Counted from the first letter of the stretch, positions 1 to 21,559 are shown. The stretch: DNA of 64,000 nt from Amoebidium appalachense (GCA_963693365.1 CAVNZM010000012.1:4712001-4776000), one strand, 5' to 3'. Notes: generated by a model from the sequence alone, not told the origin. Translations and numbers: made by a program.

Positions 1-223
1 AAAAAAGAACGAAAAAAATTTACACGTACTATACCCACACATGCATGCATACGCAGGCATGCATGAGCATGCACACGCATAAAAAGTACAACAAAAGAAA
101 TCAAAGAAGAAAGCACTCACGCACTATACCCACACATGCACGCCTACACATATACATACTCACACACACACACATGCACCGACACATGCACACGCACATA
201 CGCACACACACACGCGCGCGCGC

Positions 224-254
<31 letters not shown>

Positions 255-540
255 AAACAAACACACACAAATGAAGGCAAGAAAAGAAAGTAAGTACAGA
301 AGAGAATGTTTCTCGTTTTGTGTTACCGGTATTTTGCATTGTGTGCAAACGTCAAGGGGATGTTTCTATGACCGCAGTCGATATTCTAAATCGCCCATGT
401 GGCAATATGCCGATTCGATGTATGACATTTTTGTCCATGGTTTTATGTGACTCATCTTAGATGTATGACGTCCCTTACAACGTACCATCACAACTCTAAT
501 GTCACATGACTTATTTGAGAGGTAATACATCCCAAATGAC

Positions 541-705
541 CGTCTTACTATGATTTCATATCACTTTTTCCTAGAGGGAGCACGTTCCTTTAGCCGTCTT
601 ACTACGATTTCATATCACTTTTTTCTAGAGGGATCATGTTCCTTTAATTAACCGTCTTACTAAGATTTCATATCACTTTTTTCTGGAGGGAACATGTCCC
701 TTTAA
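541..705. repeat. Three direct repeats of about 55-60 bp
   Basis: Units start near 541, 594 and 652. Each begins CGTCTTACTA(T/C/A), continues through a block resembling GATTTCATATCACTTTTT, and ends with a GAGGGA...TTCCTTTA-like tail. The copies have diverged by substitutions and small indels. They lie just upstream of the first recognisable Sel1 exon, so they are probably intronic. Function unknown. Confidence 0.8.
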
Positions 706-737
706 AGCTTAATTTTTAACTTTAATTCTAAATGCAG

Positions 738-5285
<4,548 letters not shown>

Positions 5286-5744
5286 ATCGATCATGATTGA
5301 GATAGATACCCAATTAATTAATATTGACATTTTTTTTTTCTTCTAGTCGAACCCTGTGTAATCCGAAACTTTAAACCACCGTAGCTTTATTCAAGTTGAA
5401 CCTTTGGGGTCGAAGTGATGTCTTTTTCTCTTTAAGAATGTTAAAGAATTCTGAAATCGTTCAACATTTGGTTCAATGTTTTACCGAGCAATACATAGTG
5501 TTTTGCAGCAGATGATATGTCTTTGTGTCTTTAGGAAAGTGTAACCGTGGAAATTTGGATACATTGCACTTGGTCACCCGGCCAACGTTTCGAATCTTCT
5601 CATGTTCAGTGACACCCAAATTTCTGAGATGTGTACTATGTACCAAAGCTTTGGATTATTGCACTAATATATACACATAGATATATCACATCATAGCACA
5701 TCTGTATGTATGTATGTAGCAACGAAAATAATCGGGTATCGTTC

Positions 5745-5750
5745 AATAAA
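5745..5750 (+). terminator. Candidate poly(A) signal AATAAA for the Sel1 gene
   Basis: AATAAA lies about 460 nt after the predicted TGA stop, in otherwise unique AT-rich sequence consistent with a 3' UTR. It is supported only by the hexamer. Confidence 0.4.
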
Positions 5751-5884
5751 GTAGTAAGCATACGGTGTAAAATGGAAATGTAACTACACATGGGCTCCGA
5801 AATGAGTCACTGTCCTCGTTAGAGCTCTGCGATTCAACAAACAAAATAATTAATTTGTTGGTTTTTCAAAAAAAAAAATCGAAT

Positions 5885-5890
5885 CATGAA

Positions 5891-5929
<39 letters not shown>

Positions 5930-6482
5930 TTTCCAACAACAACAACAACAAATCACACACACACACACGCACACACAGACAACCCCCCCCCCCCCAAGAA
6001 AAGAAAAGAAAAGAAAAAGAAAAAAAGAAAATCAGAAAAAGGAAGATTAATTGAGATAGATAGATTTCAAGTCCAAAAACAAATATCTCGGGATCCGATA
6101 TGGAGGCTTTGCCCCAGTCTGCGGGTTGACATGCTATTAATTCCAAACATGTACATATAGGAGGGGTAGCCTGTCAACTTTTCGAACTAGCCCACCGCCA
6201 CCACCACCACTACCAAATATACACACACATACACCCAGCGCTACCAGTTCCCCCCCCCCCCCCCCCCCCCCCCCCTTTTTTTTTTTGGTTCAACGATGAT
6301 CATGTTATGTATCACGCGTAGTCACTAAATTTTAGTAAGAACAAGCTGTTCGTGAAGCTCAACCCCTCCCCCCCCTCCCCCCCCCCCCCCCCCCCCCCCC
6401 CCCAAAACTCCTCACCCTACACCAGAATCCATTTGGAAGCTCACTCCGGATCCACCCCCCCCCCCCCCCCCCCCCCCCCCCA
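5885..6482. repeat. Cluster of poly-C tracts between the Sel1 gene and a LINE remnant
   Basis: C-runs of roughly 25-40 nt occur at 5894-5929, 6250-6275, 6366-6403 and 6456-6481, interspersed with short AG-rich or CA-rich patches. I see no gene in this stretch. Confidence 0.85.
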
Positions 6483-6487
6483 CCCCC

Positions 6488-8204
6488 CAATAACATGCTT
6501 TCTCGAGTAGATGATTGGTTTTCCCGAAATTTCATGAAAATTGATCATGAATAACATGCTTTCTCGAGTAGATGATTGGTGTTTCCGAAATTTCATGAAA
6601 TTGCCGGGGACTCTTGTGTCTCCGGCCTTTTTTTCGCTGATGATATTGTCTTAGTCACTCACGATCCTTCTATCATGAATAACATGCTTTCTCGAGTAGA
6701 TGATTGGTGTTTCCGAAATTTCATGAAAATTGCCGGGGACTCTTGTGTCTCCGGCCTTTTTTTCGCTGATGATATTGTCTTAGTCACTCACGATCCTTCT
6801 ATCATGAATAACATGCTTTCTCGAGTAGATAATTGGTGTTTCCGAAATTTCATGAAAATTGCCGGGGACTCCTGTGTCTCCCGCCTTTTTTTCGCTGATG
6901 ATATTGTCTTAGTCACTCACGATCCTTCTATCATGAATAACATGCTTTCTCGAGTAGATGATTGGTGTTTTTGAAATTTCATGAAAATTGGGATAGATAA
7001 ATGCGGCACCTTTTCTCCCAAAGCACACTACACTCTGAACAATCAACCTATCTCAATCGTGTCCTCCTATGACTATGTATTTAGATATTCCTTTCACCTC
7101 TAAGGGTATCTGGTTTGAGCGCCTTTTGACTTCGCGCATTTCTCGTGCGCGTGGTCCCTTACATATCTATCAAGGAATATTCGCAAATATCTCTAATATT
7201 CATATTGCCAATTTGCTCACTCTTTATAAAGTTTTTCTTCGTCCATGTTTCGAATATGGCCTCCCGTTACTCTTGTGTGCCCCTCCACGGCAATAGCACG
7301 CGGCTCTTTGGGAATTCGATTCCTTTCAGCATGAATTCATCCAGTTTATTTCTCGAACCTCGCGTAGGCATCCTTTGGCGGCTCCCTTGCTGAGTGTTTT
7401 TGGTCTTCCTCCGGCGCGCCAGCGTATGAATGAAGGATTTCGCATTAGGACTTCGCTTTTGTTTTCATTTGGTTAGGCTTCCTTCTTATTCTCCTTTGTT
7501 GCAATTCTTTCCTTCTTTAGCACCTGTTCCCATTTCTAATGTTCGTGCGAAATGTCCTATCCCCAATCTATCTCCCATTCCGAGATATCCTTTTAAATAC
7601 GTATCTCCTTTATTTTTCTCTTCTAGTATTTATCAGCAGTATGTTACTTGGTTTCACACTCAATATCCTTTGCTTCATCGTTGTGATAAAGAGTATCATG
7701 GTAGGGCTAGTGAGCCTGTGCTTCTTTTTATATTAGAGACTCGTCTACATTTTCTTTACAATCGTTGTGTAAATTAGCTACTTATATTTATCCTTCCTCT
7801 CGTAAACCTACCACACTTACCGATTTTGCAATTCTAACCCCTCCTTGTGATATAGCTTGGAAATGTTTGTTTTGGCGCTGTAACCTTTGTTTCCATAAAT
7901 GTTTGTGCCACTTTTGTGTAGAACATTTTTCTCGTAAACACTTAGATGTATTTATTTAGCTCAGATTATTCCTTTAGAAATTAGAAGACTGGCTTATTTA
8001 GATAATCCTGATATTACGCTTATTGACTATCTGTTGAACCACCGTATGTTTAACGAGTTTTCTAGGGTGTATGATTATTTAAGTCGTTATCTCCTCCATA
8101 TCCGAGAGCGAGGGCTTTTGTATTTTTCTTCTCCGAGATATCGGTGATATCTCGATGGCTTCTATTTGCTGAGCATATCAATAAAGTCATAAAAAAAAAA
8201 AAAA
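6488..8204 (+). pseudogene. Decayed non-LTR retrotransposon 3' half with tandemly repeated RT motif C
   Basis: The 5' part is a tandem array encoding LFFADDIVLV, the YADD-type motif C of reverse transcriptase. Downstream text is broken by frameshifts and stops but still reads DKCGTFSPKAHYTL (around 7000), then FLRPCFEYGLPLL (around 7240), then IDYLLNHRMF near the end. These match in order the corresponding blocks of the LINE at 29.0-30.2 kb (DKCGVLVP, FPACEYGLPLL, ILDFILNTRN), so it is the same clade but a different family. It ends with AATAAA (8180-8185) and an A-run (8191-8204) that passes into (CA)n. The 5' half, including the endonuclease, is missing. It is inactive. Confidence 0.75.
6547..6961 (+). 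repeat. 129-bp tandem repeat of the RT FADD block
   Basis: Copies start at ATGAATAACATGC at 6547, 6675, 6804 and 6933, with spacings of 128, 129 and 129. The unit is 43 codons, so copies stay in frame except for a 1-nt deletion of A in the first. A partial copy precedes at about 6490. Copies differ by only a few bases, so the expansion is recent compared with the decay downstream. Confidence 0.92.
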
Positions 8205-8337
<133 letters not shown>

Positions 8338-8339
8338 GC

Positions 8340-9960
8340 TTCTGAAATTAAGAATGTCCAGCCCCCCTCTTCCCCCGGGCCCCCCTCCAAAAACAAACAA
8401 AAAAAAACAAAAAAACAAAAAAAAAAACAACAAAAAAAAACAACAACTTTCAAAAACGCGCAAGTGATACCCGCCCTCTGTGTTTTACGGTATTATGGGA
8501 CTTGTTAATGACAACAAATTACAATACTGACAAACAGCTAATCGCAATTGCTGCTTGCTAATTTGATAAATGAGCCAGATGTGTCGATCTAATGAGCGCT
8601 AATCAAAGCCGCACGTTCTAACAGCAGCTAACGAGGTTTAGGCGTTTTCTTAGCTTAGAGTGCGGAGCGTTCAAGTCTCCTTTGCTTGACAAGTAAATCT
8701 AGCCTGAAAATTGGCAGAGGAGGTTTTCTTGAGTGTATCTGTACTGTAGCGGGGTATGTAGCCGTTTTGTTCGCCTCCTGCGGGAAGTGACACTTCCTCT
8801 TTTCACTAAGTCAGGTAATATGGTACGTCACGTAATATTTTGAAAACAAGAAAATCCTACATACGGCACTTGATAATGGGGTTATATGACTCTCTGCCAA
8901 TATTGGTTGCATGTTTATATGTGGGTGGTGTCACAACACGGTATAATGAGTACGTTTGGCGGGCCCGGAAGTCCACTCCGAAAACTTTGTTCTGCAATGC
9001 GGTGTAGGTTTCCCGCCAGTCACATTTAGGTATCCAATCATGAGCCGCGGCTCTGCATTTTGGCGCTAAGACATCCTGGGCATTGGCGATGTTGATTGGT
9101 TCAATAAAGTAGGCTGCGCTGTCGAAAGATCCTCGTCGGTACCAAAACAACAAATACAATGGCGTTGATGGAGCAATAATACACAAACAAAAGTCATTAT
9201 AAAATTATAAATAATAATATCTCAATAAATAATTCATAGAGGCCTAAATTGTACGCTTGTACAACTGCCAGGTTCATTATTTATGTTCGGTGCCTAAAGG
9301 ATTGGTTAGATATCACGTTTATAAGTGTACATATGTTACGGTCTCTTGTTGTAGCAGTGTAGAAAAAAGGAAAAAAGGACTGCTGTGAGCATTACACCAA
9401 GTGCGACCACAAAAGGTTTATGATATTGTAATGATTGATTATAAATACATACGTGTGCCTTATGTATAATGATCTGTACATGCTGGAACACATTGACCTG
9501 GTCTCTTCCTTTCAGTACTAGTGATAGCTGTGGTAAGTGGTGCGTGTACAGCTAGTGTACAGCTAGAGGCTGTGTGTTCGGATGCTATCTCTTGTTATAA
9601 GATCTGTTGCCCCCCTCTAACCGCGAGTATATACACCTTTACAAACCTGAGTGGCCTCACAGTAGGTAGCGCGTACAGTAGGTTACTTGCTAGATGATTA
9701 TATAGCACACGTTAGTGTGGTTTCTGCAGTAAGCGCTCAAAACGTATTTCAGTGCGGCCACCATTGCAAGTAACTGTCAAGTGTAGCTTCGCGCAGGGCC
9801 CAGTGCTGCTCCATCACAATGCACAGGCATTTTCGATATTGGTCACCCTCTGGCAGCGAGCTGGGTTACACGAATACAATGGCCGTTCAGTCTCTTTGTT
9901 GTGAAACCAAGTCACGAACCTGATGAGCTTACAAGCCCTCCTTTGTTCTTTCCCAAAACT
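8340..9960. other. Unique AT-rich stretch, no gene supported
   Basis: I find no convincing exon with matching splice sites, no RNA gene and no transposon domain. A minus-strand open frame at 8857-9186 is the only longer non-repetitive one and matches nothing I know. Confidence 0.5.
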
Positions 9961-9967
9961 ACACGCG

Positions 9968-10478
9968 CCCACGCCCATGCACACACACACTCACGCGCGC
10001 GCACACACACACTCACACATGCATACACGCACACGCACACGCACACGCACACGCGCACGCACGCACACACGCACACATACACACACGCACACACAGACAC
10101 AGACACAGTCAGACACCCAGTAACACACACGCGCCTGCGCGTGCACACACACATGCACGCACATAAACACACCTACTCCCACACAAGCATACACATAAAA
10201 CACACAGACACATCCTCACGCATACACTCACACACAGACATGCACACACATTCAGACAAACACAGACAACACACCCACACACACACACAACCACACGAAC
10301 ACCCACCCACCCACACCAACCCACACACACACACATACACCGTGGCATAAACACACCCTTTCGCACACAAGAGTACGCACAAACACATCCTCACACACAC
10401 ACGCACACCCACACACAGACATACACACCCACACAAGACACACCCACACCCACCCACCCACACACACACAGCGCGCAC

Positions 10479-10509
<31 letters not shown>

Positions 10510-10515
10510 CCGCAG
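9968..10515. repeat. Cryptic CA-rich array, about 550 bp
   Basis: Short (CA)n blocks are interrupted by CG, AT, GACA and CCCA variants (cryptic simplicity). Open frames on both strands here are repeat translations. Confidence 0.9.
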
Positions 10516-12835
10516 CTACATGTGTTGCGCAAGCTAAATCAAACCTCCCTCCTCCCCCACCCGCACCCGTGGGCCCATACTGCGCACATATAAGCACGCA
10601 CAACCAAGCAGATTTGCTTGCAGAAGTTCCTGCCCCCCACAAGGCCTTCCCCTTCCCGGTTCCTGAGATGCTTGTGCCCGCCTCCCCCCCAACCCCCCTC
10701 CCCCTCTCTCCGTCCCTTCCACGCCTCCCCCTTGTCAATTAACTGCCCAGTTCCCATGATGATTGTACTTGTTTATATGTAACTCCCAGACTTTATTGCG
10801 GGGTGCCTGGGCGAGGGGCTTACAACCTTTTTCTGTTAGGGACTGCCGAAAGTCTCCGCACAAGAAATCAGCACACAACACGGATGATGTCGAAAAGTGG
10901 GGAAACAGCTTGCGGTCAGCCGCACACCGCAAACCCCCACCCGTCAGTCGCAAACATGCCGGCGCCGTATACGTAGTGCGCACGGCTTGGTAAAGAAAGG
11001 GAAACGGAAGTCCGGCACTGTCAGTCACCAGCGCGCTCATCATGGATCATGAGAGCTCTGATCTCAGCGGAGAATTTGAAGCCCCGGGATTCTGACCCAT
11101 AAATACATATTTCAAACAATAAATTATTGATTCGTATTGGATAACAAAATTTATACTCCTTGCGATCAGACCATAGAATATCCCAGTTTGTTCCGACCAA
11201 TCATATTTCTTACATTTACTAACCTTATAAGTTTCAATCTTACCAAAAGCTACCAATCAAAATCGATGTGAAATTGGCAGTCGGGCGCAAAGTCACCAGA
11301 GGCCCGGTTCCCTTAAGTTTACATAGGGTATCAAGGCAGCTTGAAGCCTTGAAAAAGCAACATTCAACTTCTCTTTTTCTCAACAATTTTGGCAAGTCAT
11401 CCATGATCAGATCCATGATCATATACTGTAGGCGAAGCTTGCACAAGCTACCCAAGGGACCAGAGCATCACGCTCTAACTTGTAAGTTATTCGATTAGAT
11501 TATTGCGCACCAGGAGTTGTCTTCAGAGACTTCCTGGCTCAAAGGGTTCCCAATTTTATTGATGTGTGTAAAAACAATAAAGCATGTGTTCCAATAAGAA
11601 ACTCTGACAGATGTTTCTAAATAAATACAAAAAAAACATTTTTATAAAGACAGTGAGTTTTTTTGTGTAAAATAATAACTTATCTTTATGCCTTATGCGG
11701 TTAAGCGCATTTACAAAGCCAGGGAAAAACCACACAGGCCCCTTGCAGGGAACAGTTTGGGGGGATTGGGGCACATCATCAGACAACATACTAAGTCACA
11801 GGATTGCCTTCTGAGAATCCAAATGCTTTCAACTTTAGTCGTGCACTGACAGCTGAGATCGGCTGGAATCGGCAGGGATCGGCAAACCAGTTGCCAGTCA
11901 ATCGCAAAGAGATCGATAAAGATGAAAGCCTGCACTTACACGGCAGTACTACCCTAAATCTAAGTGCCGATCGTGAGTGCAAGATAACAGAAACTGAGTG
12001 AGAGCAAAGGGCGGGTTGGGTTGGGTATAAGTGGCGCTGAGTGAGGGAATGGTTCGGTTCGTGTGACAAGCCAGATTGCCAGATTGCCAGATTTTTTTTT
12101 ACCGGTAAAAGTCCGCCATTCAGATCGAGCCATTATAAAACTAAATTTCGTATTAATGCCAGAATTTATCCACCCCCTTTCCAGATGCGGATTTTAGAAA
12201 GGGGGGGGGGGGGGGGGGGGGGGGGTTTCCAGATGACGGCCGTGCAGGGATTGGGTAACCCAGGCCGCCAGAATGCAAGCGTAACCAATCCGCAGGTGCC
12301 TCCACAAAGGCTGCTTGGCCGTGTGACACAGCGTACGACAAAACGACAAAACGATACCTGTCACAACCGTAGTGTTGACAAAAGAGACGATTCCCTCTTC
12401 CTTTCATCTGATTTATTTGTATTTTTATTTGCGGATAACTCTCTTTCGCCCTCGTCTGTACCTTGCCCTTTGTCTTTTCCTTGTAGGGTCTCTCTTGAGA
12501 CGGGAAAATGGGCGACCCAGATGAACACCACCGGCGGGTTGTGGCTACTATATTGCTCCTAACGTGTTACTCCGCCGCATTTTTGGCCTATACGTCCATA
12601 AACGCAACCGCTCTGGATCACACGCCTGCGTACTACCTAACTCGACCCTCTTTACTCCATCCCAAAATCGAGGAAACGCCTTGGTCCCGTTTGTGGTAAG
12701 GATGCGCCAGACACAGTCATTCCACTTTTGGCCTTCTGTCTCTCCCACTGTCTCCGTGCATCTTTCATTGACTAAGCATGCATGCATGCCAACACAGGCT
12801 CAAAAGCACATGTGCACCCATGCATCCACGCAAAC
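10516..12835. other. Unique sequence, no gene supported
   Basis: The stretch includes a G-run at 12200-12225 and one copy of an inverted-repeat end (12051-12093) also seen at 31.2-31.9 kb. Short open frames around 10763, 11268 and 12508 lack homology I recognise and lack paired splice sites. Confidence 0.5.
12051..12093 (+). repeat. Solo inverted-repeat end, MITE-like family
   Basis: The sequence begins GGTTCGGTTCGTGTGACAAG and continues into GCCAGATTGCCAGATT. It matches both ends of the element at 31358-31898 and, in reverse complement, the sequence ending at 31205. I do not see a facing partner nearby. Confidence 0.7.
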
Positions 12836-13331
12836 CCAAACCCGCACACACACCCACATACAAGCTTGCGAGCGCAGCACACACACACAGACACACTCAG
12901 ACACACACACACCCACGCACACACACACCCACACACTCACCATGCCTTAATGCGTGCACGCGAGCACACACGAACACACACGCACACATACACACACACG
13001 CGCCGTGACATCCACCTGCGCGCATGCGTGCACGCGCGCACACACACACACACGTATTCACACACACACACACTCTCTCTCTCCGACTCTCCCTCCCTCC
13101 CTGTCCCTCTCTCTCTCTGTCTCTTTCTCTCTGTCCTAACAGGCCTCTAGTTTATCTCACACGTGCACACACACACCCTTCAATACGCGCACACGCGCAC
13201 ATAAGCACACGCGAGCACACACACACACACACAAGCCCGCGCGCGCGCATGCACACATACACAAACACTCGTACGTGTGCACGCGTGATGTGGGCACCCA
13301 CCCGCCCACACACACACACGCACACACACAT

Positions 13332-13383
<52 letters not shown>

Positions 13384-13555
13384 CGTGCCACAGCCTGTGA
13401 CACACAAGCTCACTCTGAGACACACACACACACAGACACACACACACACGCACAAAACACATACACCCCCCCCCCCCTTTCCACACACAAACACGATACA
13501 TACACACACACACACAAACACACACACACAAACAAACACACACTGTGACACACAC

Positions 13556-13594
<39 letters not shown>

Positions 13595-13599
13595 TTGAG

Positions 13600-13634
<35 letters not shown>

Positions 13635-13743
13635 CACACACAAACCAACACACACACACACGCACACAAACACACAAACACACACACACACACACACACG
13701 CACGCACGCGCGCGCGTGCTCGTGCGTGCGCATACATGCGCAC

Positions 13744-13817
<74 letters not shown>
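12836..13817. repeat. Long cryptic CA array (minor CT block)
   Basis: Nearly 1 kb of CA-rich sequence carries CG, GA and AA interruptions, with a CT-rich patch at 13072-13135 and a C-run at 13467-13478. The purest CA stretches are near 13335-13380 and 13555-13592. Confidence 0.92.
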
Positions 13818-13819
<2 letters not shown>

Positions 13820-13916
13820 TTACATGCCCCCCCTCCCCTCTCCCGGGCCCTTCGCCGTACGATTAGCTCCGTGGTGGTCTTTCAAGTGTAGAATGCACGG
13901 GGACCTCACCCAAGTA

Positions 13917-14272
13917 TGGGGTGGAGTGTGTGGGTGTGTGGGGTGTCGGTGGGTCGGAATGTGTGCCAGTGGGGGTGTGGGAGAGCGTGCGTGTGTGTGC
14001 ATGTGCGCTTTGTATGGGTATGTGTGTGCGTGTGTGCGTGCGTGCGTGCGTGCGTACCTGGTTGCCTGCGTGCGTGCGTGCTTGCGTGTGTGGGTGGATG
14101 GGTGCGTGCGTGCGTGCGTGCGTGCGTCCGTCCGTGCGAGCGTGCTTACTACGTGTATGTGTGTGTGTGTGCGTGTGTGTGTGTGTGCGTGTTTGTGTGT
14201 GTGTGTATGTGTGTGTGTGTGTGTGTGTCTGTGTGTGTGTGTGTGTGTGCGTGTGTGTGTGTGTTTGTGTGT

Positions 14273-14311
<39 letters not shown>

Positions 14312-14380
14312 CGTGCGTGCGTCCGTGCGTCTGTGCGTATGTGCGTGCGTGCTTTCGTGTGTGCGTGCATGTGTACTTGA
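13917..14380. repeat. Cryptic GT array with (GCGT)n blocks
   Basis: GT-rich sequence of about 460 bp follows the 1-kb CA array after only 100 bp of unique DNA. The two arrays are complementary in composition and would form a very large imperfect hairpin in single-stranded form. Confidence 0.92.
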
Positions 14381-14526
14381 CAGCGTACTTGACAGGAAAC
14401 AACCCGAAAGATGCAAGAATGGTGCAAAGAGCGCGTTCTTTTCGGCCTGTCAAACTGTCAACTACACACGTTAGAAAGCCTTCGAGCTCTTCTGCGAACT
14501 GTTCGCGCTGGCGGAAGGTCGTGCAT

Positions 14527-15612
14527 ACGACCCCGTAAGCGACAAGTGGGAACCAACCACACAGGTGTCGGACCAAACCGATGCCTAATTTATCCTTCTT
14601 CTTCTGGAATGCTCGGACACTGGGCCCCCAAAAGGGCCTCCCCCCCGGGACACTCGACGATAAAATCAGCTACATACAACAACAGACAAACAACCACACG
14701 TTTACAGTGATTTGCGAAACACAGTTTAAAAACCACCACAAATTCAACTCTACATTGGTCGACACATCCACACACCCCGGTTACGCGAAAAACCGAGGCA
14801 TTATTGTACTTGCCGCACCACACGTGAGAGTGAAGTGCAAACCGGTAGCAAAAACGGAATTCTCGGTTTCTATAGAGTTTCTTTCTAATGTTTTTACTTT
14901 TGTATATTACCCACCATCTATGTCGGTTGTCGAATTGACTCACGAGTTGTCACAGTTACCAATGTCCACTGTTATTTTAGGTGATTTTAACACGCGACTC
15001 CACCACACAGACACACTGCAAGTGAGTGTCGGGTACCCATCTAAGCCCCCGGAGCGTGCTATCCCTTTAGCAAGGTATGTCCAAAGTCACACTTTGCGGT
15101 TCCCTCAAATATCCCATGCCCACAACACCAACTGGGGAGTGGCCTTTTGGCCATCAACCATGTCAAAACTCTCTCTCCCTCCTAACCTCTCTAGGTCATC
15201 TGACCACTCTCCTATCCTTTTCCTACCTAAGATCTCCCTTGATCTGCTCCCCCCTCCCCCTCCCACCTTTCGCCTCCGTCTATCCCAGCTTAAGTCACAG
15301 TGGGGTAGAGTTGATGTATGTGTATGCTATGCTACGAAACACCCTATATATATGCGCCTATTAGAATCTGCACAAGCCAGGCCAGATTCACATCTCGTAC
15401 TAGATACATGCACTAACTTTATTGTTGATGATTTGATAGATCTCGGTGATTATGCTGGCGGTGGTAGGAAGGAATATCCCGATGCTCTCTTGTTACCAAA
15501 CACCACTCCCGCTAGACTAGGTGAACCCCTGTCTCAAAAGGAAAGCTTGCGCCGGCTTGCTAGTATGAATCGATTTGGCCCCCCTGCTCGTATTATTGGT
15601 GATACCACTGGA
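14527..15612 (+). mobile_element. LINE 5' fragment (AP-endonuclease part), truncated at its 3' side
   Basis: The copy matches 26943-28012 with very few visible differences (for example A/C in the leader and AAC versus GAC near 15128). It encodes the apurinic endonuclease domain: FFFWNARTLG, VICETQF, VILGDFNTR and SRSSDHSPIL give the WN, E, GDFN and SDH motifs. Identity stops at GATACCACTGGA, where this copy continues AACAGATAATGG and reaches a stop almost at once. The reverse transcriptase is absent. LINEs are usually truncated at the 5' end, so a 5'-only fragment is odd and suggests recombination or another secondary event. The leader shares TAAGCGACAAGTGGG with the full copy. Confidence 0.9.
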
Positions 15613-16660
15613 AACAGATAATGGGAGAAATTGTAAAGTTTACATTTTGTGACGTGGTGCCACAACGGGGGTATTTTATTAGCATACGAATAGTAAATGC
15701 TGAGCTGGGGACCCGGCAGGAAAGATATCGACCAACGGGGACGGCCCGTCATGAGCGGTGTTCGGATACAAAAACACAGCAAAATATTGACATGAAAACA
15801 TCCGAACGGGGCCTGCACGTTCGTGTCAAATTATTCATATCATATCCAATTCGGATTCTGAGAGTCCACCAAGAAGACAAAACGAACAAAAAACGTGCCC
15901 ATCACAGATTTGTGGTGAAACACGTCTTCGGGGAAACACGTATTCCGGAATATATATTAGAATCAAAATAAGCATGTTCCAGGAGCCATACGACGTGTCT
16001 GCAAGTCCACGAGCAAGACGTTATAGAAGTTAGACAGTATTGATACAAACATATTCCGGAATACGATATTATGGGACAAGTGGTTTTGCTGTGGTTTGGG
16101 TCACGTAAAGATCTCATAGCTGAGCAGTCCCCAACGTGCAGAAAAACACATATTCCGGAATATGTTAATCGGCCTATTGCAAACCCAGTTTTGTGCATTC
16201 TCAACCATACATGCCCGTGCTATGGACCAGAAAAACTGATACACTTATTGGTGTCAAGAGAACCAACCCAACCCCACCCCAATCCCAACCACCATCTACT
16301 CGAGCTAGTAGAGACAAAAGCCCTAAAACATAACATAACACAACATAACACAAAAAAAAAAAACATAAGCCCGTTCGTTCGTTTGTTCGTTCCATGAGCA
16401 TGTAAAAATATGTCAAGATAAAATGTGGCTGAAGGACAGGAAGCCGTTTATTCATTCAATCATTCATTCATTCTTTACTTTCACTGAACGACGAGTGAAT
16501 TCTTTAGAACATGTGTTTCAATACAAATATTGATGCAAATGAATACAAATTTATATATACCCACAGGGTATAACGTGATGGTCATTCGAGCAAACATCAT
16601 GGTCATTGCAGCTGTTGTTGTCGTCATTTGGGGCGCAAGCGCTTTGCAATCGGCTAGAAA
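15613..16660. other. Unique sequence with repeated ATATTCCGGAATAT palindromes
   Basis: I see no gene. Palindromic sites occur at 15940-15953, 16051-16064 and 16150-16163; the last is a perfect 14-bp palindrome. They are spaced about 111 and 99 bp apart. A simple CATTC run is at 16454-16471. Confidence 0.55.
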
Positions 16661-17372
16661 AACATACTAAGCGGCAAAGGTGGGGGTGGGCTGTCGGCAT
16701 CATACTCAGCGTCTACACGGTGGGTTGCATGGTGTTGAGTGCTTTCCTGAATGATATCAGGTTCTCGGACACCATGTTCTTGACCTATGTTTGTGTGTGT
16801 GCGTGTGCGCGTGTGTGCGTGGGTGTGCGTGTGCGTGTGCGTGTGCGTGTGCGATAGATTGTTAGCAGACATATTTTCAACAAAAGTCAAAAAAATTTCC
16901 TAGAATATCCTTTTCACCATCCGTAAAACCATTCATCTTCCGGTCGCATTCTTCCAGTCCTGCGATATAAAGACCCGTGCTTTTCAATGTGGCGAATTGA
17001 GTTATACAATCTGTATGTGGACAACAAGTTGTCAAGGCGTAAGGCAATGCATGGTTCGTTGATAGCACGTAGCATCCTTTTCACCGTGTCGCGTGTTTTT
17101 GACCAATTTTTGGTATAGGTGTAAAATCGGTACGCCTTTGATTTTCGATCAGAAGCGCATCAATGATACGATACCTATGGATTGGATACACACTTTGTGT
17201 ATTGCCAGTCATATCTTTGGGCAGACGTCCTTTATATCTACATGTATTAGAGGGGAATAAGGGAATGGTTCATAGTTTTCCCTAGCTCAACTCCCAAAAG
17301 ACGCCCCCGGGGGGGGGGGGGCAAATTGAAAATGTTATGATACGAGACCCTGAGACGAGTAAATCTACTCAC

Positions 17373-21138
<3,766 letters not shown>

Positions 21139-21559
21139 GAACAACCGCGCGCGCGGGTCACGCAATGTTTGTACATGTTATCTAAAGGGAGTTCGTAGAA
21201 ATCTTCTATAACTACGTATGTACAATTCAAACCCAAGTGGGGTGGATGGGTGTAATGTGTGTATTGTTTTGGGAGGGTGGAAGGGGAGGGGGGAGGGGGG
21301 GGGGGGGGGGGGGGCGTTTGTATGTACATGTGGACTTTGAGAGTCCCGCATGCCAGGTCGACCGGCCCAAAGATGTTGATAACATGTGTTTTGTGTGATC
21401 TCCTAATTAGAGGACGCCCCGACTGAATAGAGAGAGCACTCCGTCAATCATGTGCGGGCCGTGTCAGGCGAACATTCCTTGGCACTGCTTGAGTTTCTTA
21501 TGTTTTTATCCAATCGTTAGAGGCCCGCGTCATGCGGGCATTCCACAACTTGCGACCAC

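Noticed and set aside
8857-9186. Minus-strand 109-codon frame
   Set aside because: Non-repetitive but without recognised motifs or splice partners; not enough to call a gene.
16606-16857. Plus-strand frame with a hydrophobic stretch (VGIILSVYTVGCMVLSAF)
   Set aside because: Runs into a GT repeat, no homology and no consistent exon structure; could be an exon but unsupported.
16877-17265. Further minus-strand exons for the 17-21 kb gene
   Set aside because: An open stretch with KGRLPKDMTGNTQ exists, but its acceptor phase does not match the donor at 17373.
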